NCBI RefSeq assembly: GCF_900188175.1
Contig: NZ_FZOQ01000024.1
Span: forward strand, 1 to 64,000
Direction: 5' to 3'
Origin: Pontibacter ummariensis
GTDB lineage: Bacteria; Bacteroidota; Bacteroidia; Cytophagales; Hymenobacteraceae
DNA: 64,000 bases
Below the pieces are notes generated by a model that ran no database searches, was not told where the DNA came from, and saw only the letters and a program-made list of their open reading frames with translations. Below are positions 8,116-15,988 of this stretch, piece after piece; within the stretch, counting starts at the first letter, position 1; each line of letters opens with the position of its first letter. The translations under genes and the position numbers were made by a program.

Positions 8116-9990
8116 ATGTTCGACCAGTCTTTTACTTTACTGCTACGCCGCCTGGGCCTGCTATTGGCCCTGTACATGCTGCTGCGTATAGTGTTTTACC
8201 TCTTTAACCTAAGCACTTTTGCAGAGGCTAGCCCTACCACTACCCTGTTGGCGTTCGTACACGGCCTTCGGTTTGATATAGCAGCTGTCCTGATCATCAA
8301 TGGGCTTTTTATTTTACTGTCGCTCCTGCCTATAGGCAACACGCTGGCCCCTACTTACCAGCGTATACTGAAGTGGGTGTTTGTGCTCTTTAATGCCCCG
8401 TTCCTGGCTCTGGCCCTGGTGGACCTCGAGTTCTTTAAGTTTATTGGCAGGCGCTCCAGTAACGAGCTTTTTACCATTACCGATGACATTGCAGATCAGG
8501 TCGGGCAGCTGGCGAGTTATTACTGGTACCTGGGGCTTGGTTTTATACTGCTGCTGCTGATACTGGTCAAATTTTACCCGGATGTTTCCCCTAAAAAGTC
8601 GACTCTCCCCCCAGTGTGGCTGCGTTGTCTCCGGCTTTTACTGGTAGCTGGCTTTGTAGTGCTCGGCATCCGGGGAGGACTGCAGTTGAAGCCGCTTCGC
8701 CCTAACCATGCCTTTGTCTTGCAGCCCTCCACCCTGGGACACCTCACCCTGAATACCCCTTTTACTTTTATTAAAGGCATTGGTCAGACGCAACTCGAAG
8801 AAAAGCATTATTTCGGAACAGACGAAGCCCTTTTAGCCGCGCTTCCCTTCGACCCAAACAGGTTTGTGCAGCCGGAGAATCCGATCCAGAAAGAAAATGT
8901 CGTCATCATCATCCTGGAAAGCTTTTCTGCTGAGTACGTAGGTGCCCTGAACGAAGGTAAAGGCTACACCCCCTTCCTGGATTCGCTGGCAAGCGAAGGG
9001 GTGCTGTTCCGGAATGCCTTTGCTAACGGGCGTAAATCTATCGAGGCCCTTCCTTCTATTCTGGCAAGTGTTCCCTCCCTGATGCAGGATCCCTTTATCA
9101 CCTCCCCTTTTCAGGCAAACGAGCTGTATGGGCTGGGGACCATTTTAGAAAAGGCAGGCTACCATACAGCGATGTTTCATGGGGCCGCCAATGGCTCGAT
9201 GGGCTTTAACAATTTTGCCTCGAGGGCAGGAATTGAGGAGTACTACGGGCTGGATGAGTATCCTGCTGCGCTAAAAAGCAAAGACTTTGATGGCCAGTGG
9301 GGTATTTTTGATGAGCCCTACTTACAGTACGTGGCGCACCAGCTTTCAGAGTTGGAGCAGCCATTTATGGCCACTGTCTTCACGCTAAGCTCCCATCAGC
9401 CGTACACTGTTCCAGCGCAGTACAAGGGCTTTTTCCCAAAAGGAGACCTGGAGATTCATGAATCTATCGGCTACGCCGACTATGCCCTAAAAGAGTTTTT
9501 CAAGACAGCCTCCAAACAGCCCTGGTACGACAGCACGCTGTTCATCCTGACAGCGGACCACACGCAGATGAGCAATGTTCCGGCGTACCAGAATGAGTTG
9601 GGGCACTACCGCGTTCCGCTGCTCCTTTTTCATCCGGCTAAAGACATATCAGAGATAGACCCAGAGCAGATCGCACAGCACACGGATGTACTACCCACTG
9701 TCGTAGATTACCTAAATATACCGACAGATAAAGTGCTCCCTTTCGGGCACTCCCTTCTGGACAGTACAGACGCCGCTCATGCGCTGCTCTACAATGGCAG
9801 TTCTTACTTTTTGGTACAGCAGGGAAAAGTGGCAGAACTTACACCGGATGAGCAGGTACGATTCTATTCGTTTGCTGACATGGCTCCTGCCTCTCCTGCC
9901 CCAACAGCAGAGCAACAGCTAAAGGCTTACGTGCAGTACTTCCGGAACGGTATGAGCGGAAACAAGCTATATTTCTGGCTAAAGCGGTGA
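8116..9990 (+). CDS. LtaS-like membrane phosphoglycerol transferase / sulfatase-superfamily protein
   Basis: The protein has 624 residues: about five transmembrane segments in the first 200, then a large extracytoplasmic alkaline-phosphatase-superfamily domain. Metal and nucleophile motifs of the LtaS/sulfatase family are visible: VIIILESFSAEYVG (metal-binding Glu), NGRKSIEALPSI (nucleophile position, here Ser rather than the Thr of LtaS), FTLSSHQPY, and TADHTQ (Asp/His metal ligands). In Firmicutes LtaS polymerises glycerophosphate on lipoteichoic acid. Gram-negative relatives more likely modify periplasmic glycans or lipid headgroups, so the substrate here is unknown. The last 12 bp overlap the convergent HsdR_N-like gene. 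Confidence 0.85.
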   Translation: MFDQSFTLLLRRLGLLLALYMLLRIVFYLFNLSTFAEASPTTTLLAFVHGLRFDIAAVLIINGLFILLSLLPIGNTLAPTYQRILKWVFVLFNAPFLALALVDLEFFKFIGRRSSNELFTITDDIADQVGQLASYYWYLGLGFILLLLILVKFYPDVSPKKSTLPPVWLRCLRLLLVAGFVVLGIRGGLQLKPLRPNHAFVLQPSTLGHLTLNTPFTFIKGIGQTQLEEKHYFGTDEALLAALPFDPNRFVQPENPIQKENVVIIILESFSAEYVGALNEGKGYTPFLDSLASEGVLFRNAFANGRKSIEALPSILASVPSLMQDPFITSPFQANELYGLGTILEKAGYHTAMFHGAANGSMGFNNFASRAGIEEYYGLDEYPAALKSKDFDGQWGIFDEPYLQYVAHQLSELEQPFMATVFTLSSHQPYTVPAQYKGFFPKGDLEIHESIGYADYALKEFFKTASKQPWYDSTLFILTADHTQMSNVPAYQNELGHYRVPLLLFHPAKDISEIDPEQIAQHTDVLPTVVDYLNIPTDKVLPFGHSLLDSTDAAHALLYNGSSYFLVQQGKVAELTPDEQVRFYSFADMAPASPAPTAEQQLKAYVQYFRNGMSGNKLYFWLKR

Positions 9991-10431
9991 GGCAAAAACC
10001 GGTATCTCCTGCAAGGGCTGAAACTGCCTGGTCTCGAAATTTACCTGCCAGCAGTAATGCTGTAAGCCATTCGTGATGACAAGGTATGGCGCCCGCAGCG
10101 TCTGATTGTAAGTAGATACCTGCCGGACCACCTCCTGGGTAATGGGCACATAAGAGGCCTTGCATTCCACTAATAAGTGCGGCTTTCCCTCCGCGTTATA
10201 CACGCATAAATCTGTGCGCTTCTGCAACTTGTTGTAATTGGTACCACGCTCAATACTGATCAGACTCTTAGGGTAGGCCAGTGTGTTGATAAGGTAATGG
10301 ACGAAGTGCTGCCGTACCCACTCCTCTGGCGTCAGGACCACCTGTTTCCGGCGTAGGATATCAAAAATCAGATAATTAGCGCCAGATTTCGTAACTTTGT
10401 ATTCAAATGGTGGCAAATTGAGGGCTTCCAT
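9979..10431 (-). CDS. Stand-alone HsdR N-terminal-like PD-(D/E)xK nuclease-fold protein
   Basis: From ATG 10431 the protein has 150 residues; the opening extends to 10515, but MEALNLPPFEYK is the natural start. It matches the N-terminal domain of type I restriction subunit HsdR. The KRTDLCVYN...HLLVECKA segment has the D...ExK spacing of a PD-(D/E)xK nuclease core, followed by a YN(Q)TLRAPYLVITNG strand-helix pattern. No helicase part and no hsdM or hsdS is present, so it is not a restriction system by itself. Small proteins of this kind are frequent in Bacteroidota as single genes of unknown role. The 3' end overlaps the LtaS-like gene. Confidence 0.8.
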   Translation of the reverse strand: MEALNLPPFEYKVTKSGANYLIFDILRRKQVVLTPEEWVRQHFVHYLINTLAYPKSLISIERGTNYNKLQKRTDLCVYNAEGKPHLLVECKASYVPITQEVVRQVSTYNQTLRAPYLVITNGLQHYCWQVNFETRQFQPLQEIPVFASPL

Positions 10432-10598
10432 ACCGCAATTTAACCAATTTTCCGGTGCTCCGCCCGGGTAGCAAGAGCTGCCAAGGCGGATTTTTTGTAT
10501 CTGCCGGGTACACAATGCAACACCTGCTAATACCTGATGCAGCTAAAATTGCGTAAGCAAACCCATTAGGAGTCGCTCAAAAACAAATTTTATTTCGT

Positions 10599-11372
10599 AT
10601 GAAGACCAAAGAAGAAATTGTAAATGATTGGCTTCCCCGTTACACAGGGGTGCCATTAAATGAGTTTGGAGAGTACATCCTGCTCACCAACTTTATCAAC
10701 TACGTAAAAATGTTTGCAGACCGCTTTGAAACCGAGGTAGTAGGTTTCGACAAGCCCATGCAAACAGCTACAGCCAATAACATTACCATCATTAACTTCG
10801 GAATGGGTAGCGCCATGGCGGCCACCGTGATGGACCTCCTCTCTGCCATCAAGCCAAAAGCTGCCTTGTTCCTGGGCAAATGCGGCGGTCTGAAGAAAAA
10901 GACGCAGATTGGCGACCTGATCCTACCCATAGCCGCCATTCGTGGCGAGGGTACTTCAGACGACTACCTTCCACCTGAAATTCCAGCCCTGCCTTCCTTC
11001 CGCCTGCAGCGCGCGGTGTCTTCTATGATCAAAAAACATGAGATGGACTACTGGACGGGGACGGTGTACACCACCAACCGCCGCGTGTGGGAGCACGACG
11101 AAGACTTTAAAGAGTACCTCCGCCAGATACGGGCCATGGGGGTAGATATGGAAACAGCGACTATCTTTACCGTTGGATTCATCAATGAGATTCCGCACGG
11201 TGCGCTGTTGCTCGTGTCTGACAACCCAATGGTACCGGAAGGCGTGAAGACCTCTGAGAGTGATAAGAACGTGACCGCGAACTTTGCAGAAAAGCATTTG
11301 AGCATTGGCATTGACTCGCTACAGGAGCTAATCAACTCCGGTGAGTCCGTTAAACACATGCGCTTCGAATAA
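10599..11372 (+). CDS. amn: AMP nucleosidase
   Basis: The protein has 257 residues and belongs to the nucleoside phosphorylase-like superfamily. It hydrolyses AMP to adenine and ribose 5-phosphate in the cytosol. The short Bacteroidota form lacks the extra N-terminal regulatory domain of E. coli Amn (about 480 residues). Visible motifs are FGMGSAMAATVMDLL, FLGKCGGLKKKTQIGDLI, GVDMETATIF (ribose-binding Glu-Thr) and VSDNPMVPEGVK. The opening MKTKEEIVNDWLPRYTG is characteristic of the family. The next gene starts 9 bp after the stop, suggesting co-transcription with the amidohydrolase. Confidence 0.9.
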   Translation: MKTKEEIVNDWLPRYTGVPLNEFGEYILLTNFINYVKMFADRFETEVVGFDKPMQTATANNITIINFGMGSAMAATVMDLLSAIKPKAALFLGKCGGLKKKTQIGDLILPIAAIRGEGTSDDYLPPEIPALPSFRLQRAVSSMIKKHEMDYWTGTVYTTNRRVWEHDEDFKEYLRQIRAMGVDMETATIFTVGFINEIPHGALLLVSDNPMVPEGVKTSESDKNVTANFAEKHLSIGIDSLQELINSGESVKHMRFE

Positions 11373-11381
11373 ATAACACCC

Positions 11382-13031
11382 ATGACCAAAACATTTCGCA
11401 CCCTTACCGCCGCCCTGCTATTGGGTGGCACTCTTCTTAGTGGCTGTACCAGCACCCAGACAGCTGACCTGATCGTTTACAACGGCACGGTGTATACCGT
11501 TAACGACAACTTTGATACAGCCGAGGCTTTTGCCGTAAAGGACGGGAAGATAGTTGCCGTTGGCACATCAGAGGAAATTCGTAGCCAGTTTAAGGCGACA
11601 GAAGAACTGGATGCCGAGGGCAAAGCCATCTACCCTGGGCTGATTGATGCCCACTCCCACTTCTATCGCTATGGTTTAGGGTTGCAGTCTGCCGACCTGG
11701 TCGGCACTGAATCCTTTAAGGAGGTTGTGCAGAAAGTAACAGAGCAGCGTGCGCAATACCCTAACACTGCCTGGCTTACAGGACGCGGTTGGGACCAGAA
11801 CGACTGGGCCGTAAAGGAGTTCCCGAGTAAAGACACGCTGGACCTGCTTTTCCCGGACACGCCCATCATCCTGACGCGTGTGGACGGCCACGCGGCTCTT
11901 GCCAACCAAAAAGCACTTGACTTGGCAGGGGTTACGGCAGACACGAAAATGGTGGGAGGCCTGGTAGAGGTAAAAGACGGCAAGATGACCGGCATCCTAA
12001 TCGATAACGCCGTGGACAGGGTAACGGCCAAGATACCCGAGGCAACAGAAGCGGAAAAACGGCAGGCACTTAAAAATGCAGAAGCCAATGTTTTTGCCGT
12101 TGGCCTTACCTCCGTTGACGATGCTGGTCTGGACAAGGCGACAGTCGATCTGATCGATGACATGCAACAAAAGGGGGAGCTACAAATCCGGGTATATGCC
12201 ATGCTTAACCCTACCCAGGAGAACCAGGACTACTACTTTAAGAACGGTCCCTATAAAACAGACCGCCTGAATGTACGGTCCTTTAAAGTATACGCTGACG
12301 GGGCGCTGGGCTCCAGAGGAGCAAACCTGTTAGAGCCCTATCACGACAAAGCGGGGCACTACGGATTCTTACTCGCCTCAGAGCAGGAGTTCCGGGACAT
12401 TGCCAAGCTAATGAACGAGCATGGTTTCCAAATGAACACCCACGCTATTGGCGACTCTGCTAACCGACTATTGCTGGATATTTATGGAAACGTGCTGGGA
12501 GGCAAGAACGACAAGCGCTGGCGCATCGAGCACTCTCAGATCGTGAACCCAGCCGATATGGCTAAGTTTGGGCAGTACAGCATCATCCCTTCCGTACAGC
12601 CTACCCACGCTACCTCTGACATGTACTGGGCCGGTGACCGCTTAGGAGGAGAGCGTCTAAAGCATGCCTATCCGTTCAAAGAGTTAATGGAGCAGAACGG
12701 CTATATCCCGCTGGGCAGCGACTTTCCGGTAGAAGACATCAACCCCTTCTATACTTTCCATGCCGCCGTAGCACGCCAGGACGCTAAGAACTGGCCGGCA
12801 GGCGGCTTCCAGATGGAGAACGCGCTGAAGCGTGAGGATGCCCTGCGTGGGATGACCATTTGGGCTGCAAAATCAAACTTTGAGGAAAGCGAAAAAGGCA
12901 GCCTAGAGCCAGGCAAATTTGCCGACTTTATTTTAGTAGATAAAGACCTGATGTCGATTGCACCTGAAGAGATGCGAGGCGTACAAGTACTGCGCACGTA
13001 TGTAAACGGGAAGCAGGTATACAAGAAATAA
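11382..13031 (+). CDS. YtcJ-like metal-dependent amidohydrolase, lipoprotein
   Basis: The protein has 549 residues. A lipoprotein signal peptide ends in the lipobox LLSGC at about residue 22. The mature part is an amidohydrolase-3 (YtcJ-type) enzyme: composite beta-sandwich start (DLIVYNGTVYTVND), metal motif DAHSHFYRYG, a central HAIGDSANRL histidine motif, an IEHSQIV segment, GSDFPVEDINPF (metal Asp) and a C-terminal GKFADFILVDKD. The substrate is unknown; known relatives hydrolyse formamides and other cyclic or linear amides. Lipid anchoring places it in the periplasm or at the surface. It follows AMP nucleosidase by 9 bp. Confidence 0.88.
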   Translation: MTKTFRTLTAALLLGGTLLSGCTSTQTADLIVYNGTVYTVNDNFDTAEAFAVKDGKIVAVGTSEEIRSQFKATEELDAEGKAIYPGLIDAHSHFYRYGLGLQSADLVGTESFKEVVQKVTEQRAQYPNTAWLTGRGWDQNDWAVKEFPSKDTLDLLFPDTPIILTRVDGHAALANQKALDLAGVTADTKMVGGLVEVKDGKMTGILIDNAVDRVTAKIPEATEAEKRQALKNAEANVFAVGLTSVDDAGLDKATVDLIDDMQQKGELQIRVYAMLNPTQENQDYYFKNGPYKTDRLNVRSFKVYADGALGSRGANLLEPYHDKAGHYGFLLASEQEFRDIAKLMNEHGFQMNTHAIGDSANRLLLDIYGNVLGGKNDKRWRIEHSQIVNPADMAKFGQYSIIPSVQPTHATSDMYWAGDRLGGERLKHAYPFKELMEQNGYIPLGSDFPVEDINPFYTFHAAVARQDAKNWPAGGFQMENALKREDALRGMTIWAAKSNFEESEKGSLEPGKFADFILVDKDLMSIAPEEMRGVQVLRTYVNGKQVYKK

Positions 13032-13043
13032 ACCGGCACTACC

Positions 13044-13087
13044 AAAAGGAAGGGGCGCTGCATTTAAATGCAGCGCCCCTTCCTTTT
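13044..13087. terminator. Loopless 44-bp perfect palindrome, bidirectional terminator
   Basis: A perfect inverted repeat of 22 + 22 bp (AAAAGGAAGGGGCGCTGCAT... and its complement), A-rich at one end and T-rich at the other. It sits between the convergent amidohydrolase and UMF1 transporter genes. In RNA the central bases would form the loop. Confidence 0.85.
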
Positions 13088-13102
13088 GATAGCCTCCGTA
13101 AT

Positions 13103-14431
13103 TTATCGCACAGCCCGCTCCGCCACCTTCTGCTTTGACTCCTCAGTGTTCTTACCTTTCACCAGGAAAAGAAACACTAAGCCCAGCCCAAAGAAGATAA
13201 TCAAAGCCAAAATGCTGTTTCGCATAGAGCCCGTGTACTGTGCAATAGCGCCATAGGCCAGCGTGCCCAGTACGATTGACACTTTTTCCGTTACATCATA
13301 AAAACTAAAGAAGGAGGCATGATCCTGGGTAGTAGCCGGGATCAGCTTGGAATACGTAGAACGTGACAGGGACTGTATCCCTCCCATCACAGAACCAACG
13401 ATGGCAGCCAATACATAAAAGTCAAATTCACCTCTTATAAAATAAGCGCCCACACAAATTCCTATCCAGATGACTACCGCAAGCATCAACGCTCTGATGT
13501 TACCAAACTTACCCGATAAAAACGCAAAAGCATAAGCACCCGCCACAGCCACTAACTGTATAATGAGGATAGTCACGATCAACGCTTCATCCGGCAGATG
13601 TAGTTCTTCAATCCCAAAGATGGTAGCCACATACATGACCGTCTGCACACCCATGTTATAGAAAAAGTAGGCTAACAGAAAACGCTTTAAAAGAGGCAAG
13701 TCCTTTACCTGCTGCACTACGCCTTGCAGTTCTTTAAAGCCATTCAGAATCCAGCTGCCCTTTGGCTTACGGTGATAAACATTTGCGGGCAAGTGGTAAA
13801 AGGTATACTGGGCAAAACCGAACCACCAGATACCAGTGGAGAGAAAGGTAATGCGGGGTGGCAGTGAGGTATTATCAGCGGCAATGCCAAACCACTCTGG
13901 CTTCATGATCATGGCCAAATTAAAGACAAGCAGCAACACGCTTCCCACATACCCCATGGAAAAGCCTCTGGCGCTTAATCTGTCGTACTCGTCTTCTGTG
14001 GCGATTTCTGGCAGATAAGAATTATAGAAAACAATACTTCCGCTAAACCCGATGGAGGCCAGTACAAAAAGCAAGACGGACAGAGTGAAGGTCTCGCGGG
14101 TAAAGAAGTAGAGACCGGCACAGGAGAAAGCGCCCAGGTAGCAAAAGAGCTGCATGAACATTTTCTTTCGGCCACTATAGTCGGCAATCGCTGTCAGAAA
14201 AGGGCTTAACGCCGCTATGATTAAAAAAGCGCCGGAGATCGCATACGAGAACAACACAGCGCTTTCCAGGTGAAAACCCAGGAAGTCCACCCTGGTGCTT
14301 CCGTCCGCATTCTTCGCAACAGCGCTGAAGTAAATCGGGAAGATGGTAGACGTAATGACTAAGGAATAAACCGAATTAGCCCAATCGTAAAAACACCAGG
14401 CATTGGTTACGGTAGCGTTGTTCTTTTGCAT
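13103..14431 (-). CDS. UMF1/Atg22-type major facilitator transporter
   Basis: From ATG 14431 the protein has 442 residues; an in-frame ATG at 14446 would add five. It has about 11-12 hydrophobic segments. The N-terminal CFYDWANSVYSLVI motif is the hallmark of the UMF1 family (vacuole effluxer Atg22-like), and SIGFSGSIVFYNSYLPEI and GSVMGGIQSLSRSTYSKLIP fit the conserved loops. Yeast Atg22 exports amino acids from the vacuole. The substrate of bacterial members is not established. It is convergent with the amidohydrolase and separated from it by a strong terminator. Confidence 0.88.
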   Translation of the reverse strand: MQKNNATVTNAWCFYDWANSVYSLVITSTIFPIYFSAVAKNADGSTRVDFLGFHLESAVLFSYAISGAFLIIAALSPFLTAIADYSGRKKMFMQLFCYLGAFSCAGLYFFTRETFTLSVLLFVLASIGFSGSIVFYNSYLPEIATEDEYDRLSARGFSMGYVGSVLLLVFNLAMIMKPEWFGIAADNTSLPPRITFLSTGIWWFGFAQYTFYHLPANVYHRKPKGSWILNGFKELQGVVQQVKDLPLLKRFLLAYFFYNMGVQTVMYVATIFGIEELHLPDEALIVTILIIQLVAVAGAYAFAFLSGKFGNIRALMLAVVIWIGICVGAYFIRGEFDFYVLAAIVGSVMGGIQSLSRSTYSKLIPATTQDHASFFSFYDVTEKVSIVLGTLAYGAIAQYTGSMRNSILALIIFFGLGLVFLFLVKGKNTEESKQKVAERAVR

Positions 14432-14480
14432 GCTGAAAAATAGCAAAATTTATAATGCCAGCAGATGTGTTACCTGTAGC

Positions 14481-15977
14481 TTATTTCCTTCCTTTCCGCT
14501 GGCATAACACCCATAAGACGAGTTCCCACAGTTGCTCGTAGGGCACGATCTCCACCTCGGCAAAGGCATCGCCGGGGGGCAGGGCGACAGAGAGCTTCTC
14601 CAACAGGCGCTCTCCCTTCTCCCTGCTCTGCGCCGGGTCCAGGCCTTCCTTAATAACTAACAAAAGCATTCGCAGGAAAAGCCTCCCCCGCTCGGCCTTC
14701 TCCCCCCGCAGGTACTTGCTGATGTACTTGCGAATCCGCTCGGCCAGGGGCTCGTAGTCGTCTAAATTGGGATTAGACAGCAGTTCTATGGCATCTAACA
14801 CCAGCAGCGAGAGGTTAAAGCCCTCTTTGTCCTTGGGGAGCAGTACTAACTCACTAACTACCGTTTCAGTATACTTAAAGTCGTTGCCTAATCTCTCTCT
14901 CTTTTGTAATAAGAGCAAATACCTTCTGTATAATTCCCAGCGTTCCTTATCTCCATTAGCTATTTTCAGTATATGCTTATCCTGTAAGCTTTTTTCAATT
15001 ATGTTCAGTGCTAATTGGTACGACTTGGCATGTACTGCTAAAAGGAAATAGTTTTCCATAAAAGGAAACCAACTCATAGAATAGGGCTCAAAATGTTTTA
15101 GACGCTGTTCTACAAAATTCAAGCCTTGCTCATATTGTTTCGTCTGTAGTAATGCATAAGCCTTAATAAAACTATTGAAAGCATGATTAAACCAAGAAGT
15201 ATGAACTTTGCCTTCGGTTAATAAAGATTCTGCGGCAGTTACACTCCCTATTACTGCATTATAATCACCTGTAAACTCATGGTATTGAATAAGAAGAATA
15301 TGATAGTAGTTAAAAACAAGCGAAGAGTTTGAAATTTCCCAAAGCTCCTTCATCCGTGCAAGTATAGCAGGGTATTTCTGTAAAGAGGTGCTACGTGCTG
15401 TAAACTTATCTTTTAAGACAACCGAAACAGACTGGAAGATATGGATTGCCTCTCTTTCTGCCTTCTCGATTTTGTAAAACTTTTCTAACTCCAGCCTGGT
15501 CTCTTCATGCTTTTTCTTATTCCCTAATATGAGGTTTACCCATTGCTTTTGTTCCAGTATCTTCACTACCTGATCATTAAGTTCATTCTGCTTTGCTAGT
15601 GCCAAGGCTTGATCAAGTACTTTATTAGCCATTCTTATTTCATTTAACACTATAAGACTCTGTGCCTCGAGCAGCAAGGAAGAACACTGGTACTTGTTAA
15701 TGCTAGTAGCCCTAAATTTGCCTTCAGGAAGCTTCAGGAAATGTAAATGACTAAGAAGCTTTTTCCTTAACCTGGACTTAAGCATCCTGTAGTTTGCAGC
15801 ACGATCTCTCTGCCCATAAAGTTCTAAAGCAGCATCCTCATCTGACTTGACCGCACCAGACTTTATCAAATTAAAAAACTTCGTATCCAAGTTGCTTTCA
15901 TCCTGCAGGTTCAATAGTGGCTGACTCTTGCTACTATAGTGCGTGACTAATCTTACAAGTCTATGCAGATCCTCCAT
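14481..15977 (-). CDS. Helical-repeat (TPR-like) protein of unknown family, paralog 1 of 3
   Basis: From ATG 15977 the protein has 498 residues; I prefer this to the in-frame ATG at 16028, which lies inside the preceding gene, because MEDLHRLVRLV aligns with the starts of both paralogs. It has no signal peptide or membrane segment and is almost wholly alpha-helical with hydrophobic periodicity suggesting TPR-like hairpins (for example YNAVIGSVTAAESLL and YEQGLNFVEQRL). A basic motif YRMLKSRLRKKLLSHLHFL near residue 75 is shared by all three paralogs. I recognise no DNA-binding or enzymatic domain and no named family. The last about 107 codons are nearly identical in DNA to paralog 2. It is the third gene of a minus-strand operon. 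Confidence 0.85.
   Translation of the reverse strand: MEDLHRLVRLVTHYSSKSQPLLNLQDESNLDTKFFNLIKSGAVKSDEDAALELYGQRDRAANYRMLKSRLRKKLLSHLHFLKLPEGKFRATSINKYQCSSLLLEAQSLIVLNEIRMANKVLDQALALAKQNELNDQVVKILEQKQWVNLILGNKKKHEETRLELEKFYKIEKAEREAIHIFQSVSVVLKDKFTARSTSLQKYPAILARMKELWEISNSSLVFNYYHILLIQYHEFTGDYNAVIGSVTAAESLLTEGKVHTSWFNHAFNSFIKAYALLQTKQYEQGLNFVEQRLKHFEPYSMSWFPFMENYFLLAVHAKSYQLALNIIEKSLQDKHILKIANGDKERWELYRRYLLLLQKRERLGNDFKYTETVVSELVLLPKDKEGFNLSLLVLDAIELLSNPNLDDYEPLAERIRKYISKYLRGEKAERGRLFLRMLLLVIKEGLDPAQSREKGERLLEKLSVALPPGDAFAEVEIVPYEQLWELVLWVLCQRKGRK
14515..14836 (-). repeat. Near-identical 322-bp 3' segment, copy 1
   Basis: This segment aligns without gaps to 16014-16335; I count six mismatches (about 98% identity). 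It encodes the C-terminal module from LPKDKEGFNLS to LWELVL, with one amino-acid difference (Gln for His). It is GC-rich, while the rest of the gene is AT-rich and far more diverged. Confidence 0.93.
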
Positions 15978-15988
15978 CTTATTTAACG

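Noticed and set aside
9979-10431. Idea that this is part of a type I restriction-modification system
   Set aside because: No hsdM, hsdS or helicase region is present around it.
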